Shown: in pieces, positions 1 to 5,242 of the stretch
Numbering within the stretch: position 1 is the stretch's first letter
Layout of the letters: every line of letters starts with the position of its first letter
Origin: Thermoleophilia bacterium
GTDB taxonomy: Bacteria > Actinomycetota > Thermoleophilia > Gaiellales > Gaiellaceae
Reading direction: 5' to 3'
Assembly: GCA_013362295.1 (NCBI GenBank)
Contig: JABFWJ010000344.1
Coordinates: 1-7,409 of the forward strand
Length of the DNA stretch: 7,409 nt
Notes under the pieces: model-generated
The model's input: the letters and a program-made list of their open reading frames with translations, nothing else
Told to the model about the DNA's origin: nothing
Databases searched by the model: none
Program-made: the position numbers and the translations under genes

Positions 1-205
1 AGCAGACCTCGTCGACGACGTTCTTGCCGGCGAGCTCCTCCAGGTGCCGCTGGAGCTCGGCCTCGGTCAGCGCCGGCGCGATCGCGAGCTCGCGGCCGTA
101 GCGGACCCCCTCGGGTATGTCGCGGAAGAGCTCTTCGATCGACGAGACGCCGATCGCCGTGAGCATCTCCTCGCGGTCGGCGTCGGTCAGCGACAGATAG
201 CTCAT
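1..205 (-). CDS. gcvPA: Glycine dehydrogenase (decarboxylating) subunit 1, N-terminal part (window edge)
   Basis: This is the first 68 codons of a gene that runs off the left edge. The product begins MSYLSLTDADREEML and continues with AIGVSSIEELFRDIPEGVRY, then a basic and acidic helix ending LAGKN. This matches the opening of the split-type P-protein alpha subunit (GcvPA), which with GcvPB forms the PLP-dependent decarboxylase of the glycine cleavage system. It does not resemble the opening of the fused ~950-residue GcvP. The ATG overlaps the TGA of gcvH as ATGA, a strong sign of translational coupling and the reason for choosing this start. The catalytic PLP lysine would lie in GcvPB, outside the window. 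Gene identity is confident. That gcvPB follows is an inference. Confidence 0.9.
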   Translation of the reverse strand, partial: MSYLSLTDADREEMLTAIGVSSIEELFRDIPEGVRYGRELAIAPALTEAELQRHLEELAGKNVVDEVC

Positions 206-597
206 GCTTCCGCGAGCACCCGCTTGTAGCCCTCGACGTCGAGCAGCTGCTCGCGCTCGTCCGGGCTCGTCAGGCGGATGCGGATCAGCCAGCCCTCGCC
301 GTACGGATCGTCGTTCACGGTCTCCGGAGCGTCGACGACCTTCTGGTTCACCTCGAGCACCTCGCCCGAGAGCGGCGAGATGAGGTCCGAGACGGCCTTC
401 ACCGACTCGACCTCGCCGTAGGAGCTGTCCTTCGCGACGGACGATCCGACGTCGGGCGGTTCGTAGTGGACGAGCTCGCCGAGCGCATCCTGCGCGAACC
501 AGGTGACGCCGAGAACGGCCTCGTCGCCCTCGATGCGCGCCCAGTCGTGCTCGGGGTGGTACTGGAGGTCGTCGGGGTACGACTCGCTCGCCGCCAC
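202..597 (-). CDS. gcvH: Glycine cleavage system H protein (lipoyl carrier)
   Basis: The 131-residue product has the usual length of GcvH, the cytoplasmic lipoate-bearing protein that shuttles the aminomethyl group from P-protein to T-protein and is reoxidised by dihydrolipoamide dehydrogenase. Visible family marks are YHPEHDWARIEGD near residues 13-25, the GVTWFAQDALGELV strand around 30-43, and the lipoylation hairpin GEVESVKAVSDLISP, with Lys67 as the expected lipoyl attachment site. The late NDDPYGEGWLIRI segment closes the barrel. The start is GTG, one base after the gcvT stop. It is supported by AAGGAG seven bases upstream, embedded in the end of gcvT. Its stop overlaps the gcvPA start. 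The order T-H-PA and the tight spacing indicate one polycistronic glycine cleavage operon. Confidence 0.96.
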   Translation of the reverse strand: MAASESYPDDLQYHPEHDWARIEGDEAVLGVTWFAQDALGELVHYEPPDVGSSVAKDSSYGEVESVKAVSDLISPLSGEVLEVNQKVVDAPETVNDDPYGEGWLIRIRLTSPDEREQLLDVEGYKRVLAEA

Positions 598-598
598 G

Positions 599-1663
599 TC
601 AGGACTCCTTCTTGTAGAGGGGTTTCTTGGACACTTGCGCGCGGCGCGCCTTGCCGCGGACGTCGATCACGAGCTCGCTGCCGGGCTTGGACGACGCGGC
701 CGGCACGTAGCCCATGCCGATGCCGATGTCGAGCATCGGCGAGAGCGTGCCCGACGTCACCTCGCCGCTCGCACGCTCGCCGGGCACATCGATCGCCATC
801 CCCTGGCGCGGGATCGCCTTCTCCGTCATCAGAAACGGGACGAGCTTCCGCTCCGGCCCGCGCTCCTTGATCTCGCGCAGGCGCTGCGCGCCGGTGAAGT
901 CGGTGTCGAGCGCGCACGCCCAGCCGAGACCCGACGAGATCGCGTCCCACTGCGGCCCGATGTCGTTCCCGTGCAGCGGGTAGCACACCTCGAGTCGCAG
1001 GGTGTCGCGTGCACCGAGACCGGCGGGCGTCACGTCGCGCGCGAGGATCGCGTCCCACAGTGTCTCCGCGTCGTCGGCCATGCACGCGAGCTCGACGCCC
1101 TCCTCGCCGGTATAGCCGGTCCGGTTGATCATCACCTCGACACCGTCGAGCTCACCCATCGTCCATGTGAACGCCTTCGCCGGCTCGAGGCCGAGCTTCC
1201 GCAACGCGTTGGGGCCCTGCACGGCGAGCAGCGCATAGTCGTCCGAGACGTTGCGAACGTCCGAGCCGCGCAGCTCGTGTTCCTTCAGCCACCGCTCGAC
1301 CGCCTCCGCATTCGAAGCGTTGGCCACGATCAGATACCGGTGCTCGTCGAGCCGGTAGACGATCAGGTCGTCGATGATCCCGCCGTCGTCGTTCGTGAGC
1401 AGCGTGTACTGCGCGTCGCCGGGCTGCAGCTTGTCGACGTCGTTCGAGAGCAGCGACTGCAGCAGTTCGCGCGCCGTCGGCCCTTCGACCTCGATCTCGC
1501 CCATGTGCGAGACGTCGAAGACGCCCGCGTCCGTGCGAACGGCCTTGTGCTCCTGGATCACGCCCGCGTACTGGACGGGCATCTCCCAGCCCGCGAAGGG
1601 GACCATCCGCGCGCCGAGCGCGACGTGACGATCGTGAAGAGGCGTCCTCCGGAGCGTTTGCAC
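599..1663 (-). CDS. gcvT: Glycine cleavage T protein (aminomethyltransferase)
   Basis: The 354-residue product is slightly compact for GcvT, which transfers the methylene group from aminomethyl-lipoyl H protein to tetrahydrofolate and releases ammonia. It opens with TLRRTPLHDRHVALGARMVPFAGWEMP, typical of the family. GVFDVSHMGE follows at 47-56. GGIIDDLIVY at 94-103 contains the aspartate pair expected to hold the folate-binding catalytic Asp (98 or 99). RTGYTGEEGVE is at 181-191, GLGARDTLRLE at 215-225 and GEVTSGTLSP at 300-309. The GTG start sits 10 bases after the NUDIX stop. No convincing Shine-Dalgarno precedes it, so expression probably depends on coupling with the upstream gene. An alternative start a few codons away cannot be excluded, but the family N-terminus fits this one. 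Confidence 0.96.
   Translation of the reverse strand: MQTLRRTPLHDRHVALGARMVPFAGWEMPVQYAGVIQEHKAVRTDAGVFDVSHMGEIEVEGPTARELLQSLLSNDVDKLQPGDAQYTLLTNDDGGIIDDLIVYRLDEHRYLIVANASNAEAVERWLKEHELRGSDVRNVSDDYALLAVQGPNALRKLGLEPAKAFTWTMGELDGVEVMINRTGYTGEEGVELACMADDAETLWDAILARDVTPAGLGARDTLRLEVCYPLHGNDIGPQWDAISSGLGWACALDTDFTGAQRLREIKERGPERKLVPFLMTEKAIPRQGMAIDVPGERASGEVTSGTLSPMLDIGIGMGYVPAASSKPGSELVIDVRGKARRAQVSKKPLYKKES
605..610 (-). promoter_or_regulatory. gcvH ribosome binding site inside the gcvT 3' end
   Basis: AAGGAG lies within the last codons of gcvT, seven bases before the GTG start of gcvH. It is the clearest Shine-Dalgarno in the metabolic block and fixes the gcvH start. Confidence 0.8.
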
Positions 1664-1673
1664 CGGGGCGATG

Positions 1674-2123
1674 CTAACCCGCGGCCTGAGGCGCGGCGTC
1701 GGCGATGCGCAGGCTTTCGCCGACGACGGCCGGCAGGCACCTCCTGACGCCTTCCTCGAGGGTCACCCACTCGAAGCGGTCGTGCTCGGCGTCCAAGCGG
1801 ACCTCGGCGTCCGCGGGCGCCTCGGCAACGAAGAGCGCAACGTCGTCCGTCACGTGCTCGAGCGGTCCGGCGATCGGCAGGCGCAGCCCGGTCTCTTCCG
1901 TCAACTCGCGTTCGGCAGCGCGCCGCGGCTCCTCGCCGGGCCGGCGCGCTCCCGCGGGTGTCGTCCAGGCCCAGTCGCCTTCGTAGGCAGGCCCTTCGTG
2001 CGCCCGGTGCAGCAGGAGGTACTCCGTCCTCGGGGGCGAACCGCGACGGACGACGACCGCGACGGCCATCGGCTTGTCCTGCGCGACAGGCAGCCCGTCC
2101 CACGTGGTCTCCACCGCCGCCAT
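1674..2123 (-). CDS. NUDIX hydrolase of unknown substrate
   Basis: The product of 149 residues carries a complete NUDIX box, G-x5-E-x7-REU-x-EE-x-GU, at residues 58-80 (GARRPGEE then AERELTEETGL). It should therefore hydrolyse a nucleoside diphosphate linked to another moiety, using a divalent metal. AVAVVVRR at 20-27 and EYLLLHRAHEG at 34-44 form the usual first strands, and FEWVTLEEG at 118-126 is the typical late strand. The substrate cannot be read from sequence. The start is uncertain. ATG at 2123 gives 149 residues but only a weak GGGA ahead of it. ATG at 2069 gives 131 residues, has AGGA seven bases upstream and begins exactly at the first strand. The open frame extends to 2417, but that part lies in the hairpin gap and the ftsZ end and is not credible as protein. 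It ends 10 bases before gcvT, implying co-transcription. Confidence 0.88.
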   Translation of the reverse strand: MAAVETTWDGLPVAQDKPMAVAVVVRRGSPPRTEYLLLHRAHEGPAYEGDWAWTTPAGARRPGEEPRRAAERELTEETGLRLPIAGPLEHVTDDVALFVAEAPADAEVRLDAEHDRFEWVTLEEGVRRCLPAVVGESLRIADAAPQAAG

Positions 2124-2139
2124 TGTCCCGCAGATAGAG

Positions 2140-2172
2140 AGAAGCCCTGCCAACGTTGTTGACAGGGCTTCT
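2140..2172 (-). terminator. Intrinsic-terminator-like hairpin ahead of the NUDIX gene
   Basis: In minus-strand RNA, AGAAGCCCUG-U-CAAC pairs with GUUG-G-CAGGGCUUCU around an AAC loop, giving 15 bp including one U-G wobble. On the plus strand that position would be a C-A mismatch, so the minus reading is preferred. The 3' side continues UUCUCUCUAUCUG, pyrimidine-rich but not a clean U-run. It probably ends transcription from ftsZ. It lies only 16 bases before the first NUDIX start, so it may alternatively act as an attenuator for the NUDIX-gcv operon. Confidence 0.7.
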
Positions 2173-2186
2173 GACCGGGTCGTGTT

Positions 2187-2205
2187 GGGACTGCACTCCA
2201 GTCCC
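2187..2205 (-). repeat. 7-bp inverted repeat (hairpin)
   Basis: GGGACTG and CAGTCCC flank a five-base loop GAGTG on the minus strand. No U-tract follows, so it is not a terminator by itself. It belongs to the run of hairpins between ftsZ and the NUDIX gene. Confidence 0.6.
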
Positions 2206-2225
2206 GAGAGGGCACGCGGGTAGTT

Positions 2226-2241
2226 GCCGGGCGAAGCCGGC
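2226..2241 (-). repeat. Small GC-rich hairpin
   Basis: GCCGG and CCGGC flank CTTCGC on the minus strand, which could form a UUCG-like capped stem with a C-C mismatch below the loop. It is short and in GC-rich DNA, so chance is possible. It is listed because it lies in line with the other hairpins. Confidence 0.45.
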
Positions 2242-2276
2242 TCTAAACATGACTGCTCGAGTCTGGTTCCGCTCCG

Positions 2277-2311
2277 CTGAACCTGATTCGGCGCAGCCGA
2301 ACCAGATTCAG
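2277..2311 (-). terminator. 16-bp hairpin immediately after ftsZ
   Basis: The minus-strand RNA can form a continuous 16-bp stem, CUGAAUCUGGUUCGGC with GCCGAAUCAGGUUCAG, closed by a UGC loop and starting five bases after the ftsZ stop. Two positions are U-G and G-U wobbles that would be A-C mismatches on the plus strand, so the structure is specific to the ftsZ transcript. No U-tract follows, so it may be a U-less terminator, a 3' end stabiliser or a processing site rather than a classical terminator. Confidence 0.65.
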
Positions 2312-2316
2312 GCCGT

Positions 2317-3381
2317 TCAGTCGTCGCGGAGGAAGGACGGGACGTCGAGCGAGTCGCCCGGGTCGAACTCGGGCCCCCGGCCGCCGAGCGGGGCGACCTC
2401 GCCGCCGACGGCTGCACGCGCCCGGCGGCGGCGCTGCGCGCCGAAGCCGGTTGCGATCACGGTCACGCGCACCTCGTCGCGGAGGTTCTCGTCGATCACG
2501 GCCCCGAAGATCACGTTCGCGTTCTGGTCGGCTGCCCCGGTGACCACCTCGGCCGCCTCGTTGACCTCGAACAGCCCGAGATCGGGCGGGCCGCTGATGT
2601 TGAGGAGGATCCCCGTCGCGCCTTCGATCGACGACTCGAGCAGCGGCGAGCTGACGGCGGTGCGCGCAGCCTCCGCCGCGCGGTTCTCTCCCTGGCTGCT
2701 CCCGATCCCCATCAGCGCCGAGCCCGCCTCGCGCATGATCGTCCGCACGTCGGCGAAGTCGAGGTTGACGATTCCGGGCACGGTGATCAGGTCGGTGATG
2801 CCCTGGACGCCCTGGCGCAGGATGTCGTCGGCCATCTTGAACGCGTCCGAGAGCGGCGTCCGCTTCTCGACCACCTGCAGCAGTCGGTCATTCTCGATCA
2901 CGATCAGCGTGTCGACCTTGTCCGCGAGCTCGACGATCCCCTGCTCCGCCTGCTGCGCGCGCCGGCGGCCTTCGAATGAGAACGGCCGCGTGACGACGCC
3001 GACGGTGAGAGCCTCGAGCTCCTTCGCGAGGTCGGCGACGATCGGCGCACCGCCGGTGCCGGTGCCGCCGCCTTCGCCCGCGGTGACGAAGATCATGTCC
3101 GCGCCCTTCAGCGCCTCCTTCAACTCGTCACGCGACTCCAGCGCGGCCTCGCGGCCGACGTTCGGGTCCGCGCCGGCACCGAGGCCGCGCGTCGCCTTCG
3201 CGCCGATGTGGATCTTGACGTCGGCGTCGCACATGAGAAGCGCCTGCGCGTCGGTGTTGACGGCGACGAATTCGACCCCCGTGAGCCCTGCGTCGACCAT
3301 GCGGTTGACGGCGTTCGTGCCGCCGCCGCCGACCCCGACGACTTTGATCACGGCCAGATAATTGCCGGAGCGATCTCTCAT
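2317..3381 (-). CDS. ftsZ: Cell division protein FtsZ (tubulin-like GTPase)
   Basis: The 354-residue product is FtsZ, the cytosolic GTPase that polymerises into the division ring. NYLAVIKVVGVGGGGTNAVNRM opens the Rossmann half (residues 7-28), VNTDAQAL is at 41-48, the GTP signature loop GGGTGTGG at 104-111 and the T7 synergy loop NLDFADVR at 207-214, with the aspartates needed for GTP hydrolysis between subunits. The globular part ends near Phe313. The conserved tail DSLDVPSFLRDD (343-354), expected to bind SepF or similar anchors, follows a linker of only about 29 residues with a RRRRAR start. ISGPPDLGLFEV has Pro where most family members have Gly (GG-x-DL). The ATG is the first possible start after an in-frame TGA. 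Its immediate Shine-Dalgarno is weak, but a strong one lies beyond a leader hairpin. A dedicated promoter precedes it. Confidence 0.97.
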   Translation of the reverse strand: MRDRSGNYLAVIKVVGVGGGGTNAVNRMVDAGLTGVEFVAVNTDAQALLMCDADVKIHIGAKATRGLGAGADPNVGREAALESRDELKEALKGADMIFVTAGEGGGTGTGGAPIVADLAKELEALTVGVVTRPFSFEGRRRAQQAEQGIVELADKVDTLIVIENDRLLQVVEKRTPLSDAFKMADDILRQGVQGITDLITVPGIVNLDFADVRTIMREAGSALMGIGSSQGENRAAEAARTAVSSPLLESSIEGATGILLNISGPPDLGLFEVNEAAEVVTGAADQNANVIFGAVIDENLRDEVRVTVIATGFGAQRRRRARAAVGGEVAPLGGRGPEFDPGDSLDVPSFLRDD

Positions 3382-3391
3382 ACTCGATGTG

Positions 3392-3431
3392 GCTCGACCT
3401 CAAGCTGTAGTGCAGGGTGGGGCTGTCGAGC
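3392..3431 (-). promoter_or_regulatory. ftsZ leader hairpin between distal Shine-Dalgarno and start
   Basis: In the ftsZ leader GCUCGAC (3431-3425) is a perfect 7-bp complement of GUCGAGC (3398-3392), and AGC/GCU inside can add three pairs with a small bulge. The stem starts one base after AAGGAAGGAGG and ends 10 bases before the ATG. Folding would shorten the effective distance from AGGAGG to the ATG from 51 to 11 bases. Confidence 0.55.
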
Positions 3432-3432
3432 G

Positions 3433-3443
3433 CCTCCTTCCTT
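3433..3443 (-). promoter_or_regulatory. Strong distal Shine-Dalgarno in the ftsZ leader
   Basis: AAGGAAGGAGG is the best anti-16S match in the window. No ATG, GTG or TTG occurs at normal spacing downstream, and the ftsZ ATG is about 50 bases away unless the leader hairpin folds. It also lies close to the predicted transcription start, so its use as a ribosome site is inferred. Confidence 0.45.
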
Positions 3444-3447
3444 CGGG

Positions 3448-3476
3448 AGAGTACGGACGGTTTCCTGCCCTGTCAA
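3448..3476 (-). promoter_or_regulatory. Housekeeping sigma promoter of ftsZ
   Basis: TTGACA (3476-3471), a 17-base spacer and TACTCT (3453-3448) form a near-consensus vegetative promoter on the minus strand within the ftsQ-ftsZ gap. Transcription should begin around 3444-3441, leaving a leader of about 60 bases. It would give ftsZ expression independent of readthrough from the mur genes. Confidence 0.8.
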
Positions 3477-3488
3477 CGCGGAAACACC

Positions 3489-3522
3489 GAACCTCGACCT
3501 CCGTAACCATCAACCTCAACCT
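3489..3522 (-). repeat. Imperfect 12-bp direct repeat upstream of the ftsZ promoter
   Basis: AGGTTGAGGTTG (3522-3511) and AGGTCGAGGTTC (3500-3489) match at 10 of 12 bases and start 22 bases apart, about two helical turns, just upstream of the -35 box. The distal copy overlaps the ftsQ stop codon. AGGTCGAG recurs in the ftsZ leader (3400-3393). The layout suits a binding site for a dimeric regulator, but no regulator is identified. Confidence 0.45.
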
Positions 3523-4322
3523 GCGACTTGAGACTTTGACAAGAGAACCGGACGCTCGGGGACGCTCACGTCGAGGTACTCCGCACCGAGTGCGGCGGCG
3601 CCCGTGGCGCGCAGGATCCGGCGTGCGATCGCGAGCTTCAGCTGCAGGTCGCCGCCGTCGCCGAGGCGCACCTCGAGCCCTCCGGCGAGGACGAGCGTGA
3701 GCTCCTTCCCCGCGCGCACGCTCTGCACGCCGCCCGGCAACGGCGCGCCGCGGAGCGGCGCCAGCGTGGTCGCCGCCGTCCGGACCGAGCGCGCGAGCGG
3801 GCTCCCGAGGCGGACGTGAACGTCGCGCGTCACCCAGAGCCGCGGCAGGTGCGAGCGGCGCGGATGTGCGAGCGGCTTGATCACGCGACCGGTGGCTGCG
3901 ACGAGGTAGGCCGCGGCCCCTCGCCGCAGCACGAGCACGGGCTCCTCGGGACGCAGGACGAGGCGCAGGGTATTCGGGAAGGAGCGGTCGTAGGTGAACG
4001 AGCGTACGCCCGGAAGCGGCTCGATTCGCGCGTCGAGACTCCGCCCGTCGACCTTCAGCAAGCTCTGGCCCAGCTCGTCGGCCAGCGCGGCGCGCACCTG
4101 GGCGCGCAGGACCGGCGTGCCGCCGTGGATGTCGAGCGTGCGGACGGCGAAGATCGAGGTCTCGCGCGCGCCGACGTATCCCCCGACGGCGAGCGCCAGC
4201 AGCGCGAGCCCGATCAGGATCGAGCGGAGGGTGGGCGCGAGGCGCGCCAGCCGGAGGGCGGCGCCGTTTCGGCGCGCGGGCAGTACCGCGGTGCGGGCGG
4301 TCGACCTCTTGCGGGCTGCCAC
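3516..4322 (-). CDS. ftsQ: Cell division protein FtsQ (POTRA-domain divisome protein)
   Basis: The 268-residue product has the bitopic layout of FtsQ/DivIB, which links early and late divisome proteins at the septum. A basic cytoplasmic N-terminus (residues 1-33) is followed by one membrane segment near 34-51 (SILIGLALLALAVGGYVGA). An extracytoplasmic POTRA domain lies at about 58-127, with FAVRTLDIHGG, GQSLLKVDGRSL and LPGVRSFTYDRSFPNTLRL, the last matching the well-conserved PGV-x10-FPNTL pattern. The rest is the beta domain. The start is GTG with GAAGAG six bases upstream, 31 bases after murB. Its position between murB and ftsZ is the standard dcw position. Its last codons overlap the repeats upstream of the ftsZ promoter. 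No ftsA follows, as expected for Actinomycetota. Confidence 0.92.
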   Translation of the reverse strand: MAARKRSTARTAVLPARRNGAALRLARLAPTLRSILIGLALLALAVGGYVGARETSIFAVRTLDIHGGTPVLRAQVRAALADELGQSLLKVDGRSLDARIEPLPGVRSFTYDRSFPNTLRLVLRPEEPVLVLRRGAAAYLVAATGRVIKPLAHPRRSHLPRLWVTRDVHVRLGSPLARSVRTAATTLAPLRGAPLPGGVQSVRAGKELTLVLAGGLEVRLGDGGDLQLKLAIARRILRATGAAALGAEYLDVSVPERPVLLSKSQVAG

Positions 4323-4353
4323 GTTCGACTCTTCGCCGCGCTGCGGGCTTCCC

Positions 4354-5232
4354 CTACAGCGGCGGCAGCTCGAGCGGCCCGAGGAACTGCACCTCGTGCT
4401 CGAGCTCTACGCCGAACCGGTCGTGCACGCGCCGCCGCGCCTCGACGATCACGGCGAGACAGTCGGCGCTCGTGGCGGTGTCGGCGTTCTCGATGAAGTT
4501 CGCGTGCCGCGGAGAGACGACCGCCCCACCGATCCGATGGCCTTTGAGGCCGCACTCCTCGATCATCCGGCCGGCGCCCGGGCCGTCACCCGGATTCTTG
4601 AAGACGCTCCCGAACGTCCGCTTGTTCGTCGGCTGCGTCGCCTTGCGCTGGGTCAGCAGCTCCGCAGCGCGCGCCTTCACCACCTCCGGTGCGGTCGGCT
4701 CGAGCCGGAAGCGCGCCGAGGCGACGACCTGCCCCGGCGCGAGGGCCGAGTGCCGGTAAGCGAGCCCGAGCTCCTCGACGTCGAGCGTGCGTCGTTCGGC
4801 CGCGTCGACGACGACCGCGTCGACCAGCACGTCGCGCCACTCGCGGCCGTAGGCGCCGGCGTTCATGCGAACGCCGCCGCCGGCCGTGCCCGGGATCGCC
4901 GAAGCGAACTCGAAGCCGCCGAGGCCCGCGGCCCGCGCGCGGTGGAGACCGACTGCGTTCGCCGCGCCGCCGCCCATCACGAGCGTCTCTCCTTCGACGT
5001 GCGCCGCCGCGAGCTCACCCGTCAGCTTCACGACGAGCGCCGACACGCCGTGGTCGTGCACGAGCAGGTTGGAGCCGAGGCCGACGACCTCGACGGGGAT
5101 CTCACGCTCGCCGGCCCAGCGCAGCACGCTCTGCAGCTCGTCGATCGTCTCCGGACGCGCGAACCACCGCGCGGGCCCCCCGGTCCCGATCGTCGTGTGG
5201 CGCGCAAGCGCGACGTTCTCCTCGACCAGCAC
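4354..5232 (-). CDS. murB: UDP-N-acetylenolpyruvoylglucosamine reductase
   Basis: The 292-residue product is MurB, the FAD enzyme that uses NADPH to reduce enolpyruvyl-UDP-GlcNAc to UDP-MurNAc in the cytoplasm. Counted from the GTG at 5232, it has HTTIGTGGPARWF near 12-24, the FAD loop GLGSNLLVHD at 51-60 and IPGTAGGGVRMNAGAYG at 113-129. YRHS at 159-162 carries the conserved Arg. GSVFKNP at 208-214 carries the Ser that protonates the intermediate. SPRHANFIEN follows, then a C-terminal LEHEV with a candidate catalytic Glu near 278-280. The compact length and GSVFKNP indicate the type II form. The open frame runs to 5379, but the family start matches the GTG. The upstream part overlaps murC in another frame and is not coding. 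Spacing to murC is 10 bases and the Shine-Dalgarno is poor, so translational coupling is likely. Confidence 0.94.
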   Translation of the reverse strand: MLVEENVALARHTTIGTGGPARWFARPETIDELQSVLRWAGEREIPVEVVGLGSNLLVHDHGVSALVVKLTGELAAAHVEGETLVMGGGAANAVGLHRARAAGLGGFEFASAIPGTAGGGVRMNAGAYGREWRDVLVDAVVVDAAERRTLDVEELGLAYRHSALAPGQVVASARFRLEPTAPEVVKARAAELLTQRKATQPTNKRTFGSVFKNPGDGPGAGRMIEECGLKGHRIGGAVVSPRHANFIENADTATSADCLAVIVEARRRVHDRFGVELEHEVQFLGPLELPPL

Positions 5233-5242
5233 CCCCGAAACG

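Larger units (their letters stand above)
2124..2316 (-). other. Structured intergenic gap between ftsZ and the NUDIX-gcv operon
   Basis: These 193 bases contain no credible gene on either strand. They hold a run of inverted repeats read in the minus direction: a 16-bp hairpin right after ftsZ (2311-2277), an overlapping smaller one (GGTTC at 2283-2279 with GAACC at 2269-2265), GCCGG/CCGGC (2241-2226), GGGACTG/CAGTCCC (2205-2187) and a terminator-like hairpin (2172-2140). TCTGGTTC (2306-2299) can also pair with GAACCAGA (2269-2262), which would exclude the first hairpin. I could not identify a clean -35/-10 pair here, a tRNA, or a recognised riboswitch consensus. The gap may be a processed 3' UTR, a repeat-derived element or a regulatory leader. 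Confidence 0.7.

Noticed and set aside
503..1747. 414-codon plus-strand open frame opposite gcvH/gcvT, and a 464-codon one at 3994-5388 opposite ftsQ/murB
   Set aside because: Both are compositional shadows of real minus-strand genes, rich in Arg and Asp/Ala, with no family motif and no supporting promoter or ribosome site.
2159..2186. Plus-strand TTGACA inside the terminator-like stem as a promoter
   Set aside because: No acceptable -10 follows at 16-18 bases, and no plus-strand gene lies downstream. TTGACAGGGC also occurs in the ftsZ promoter, but the match ends there and looks coincidental.
2187..2311. tRNA or integration site suggested by GGTTCGG and dense stems
   Set aside because: No T-loop with GTTCGA-type sequence, no cloverleaf spacing, no CCA end, and no integrase or target-site duplication in the window.
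2124..2316. Glycine riboswitch upstream of the gcv operon
   Set aside because: It would make biological sense, but I could not find the conserved aptamer core in either orientation. The segment is a series of simple hairpins. A covariance-model search would settle it.
2124..2417. N-terminal extension of the NUDIX frame up to 2417
   Set aside because: The extra 98 residues are low-complexity, cross the hairpin run and overlap the ftsZ end in another frame. The family begins near the ATGs at 2123 or 2069.
2156..3361. Long open frame of 401 codons on the plus strand opposite ftsZ
   Set aside because: It is the antisense of a strongly conserved gene, with Ser/Pro/Arg/Thr-rich low-complexity translation and no recognisable domain. 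Long antisense frames are expected in GC-rich DNA.
3128..3403. Out-of-frame open frame starting in the ftsZ leader (TTG at 3403)
   Set aside because: It overlaps ftsZ in another frame with a His/Arg-rich translation. The region codes for the conserved FtsZ N-terminus instead.
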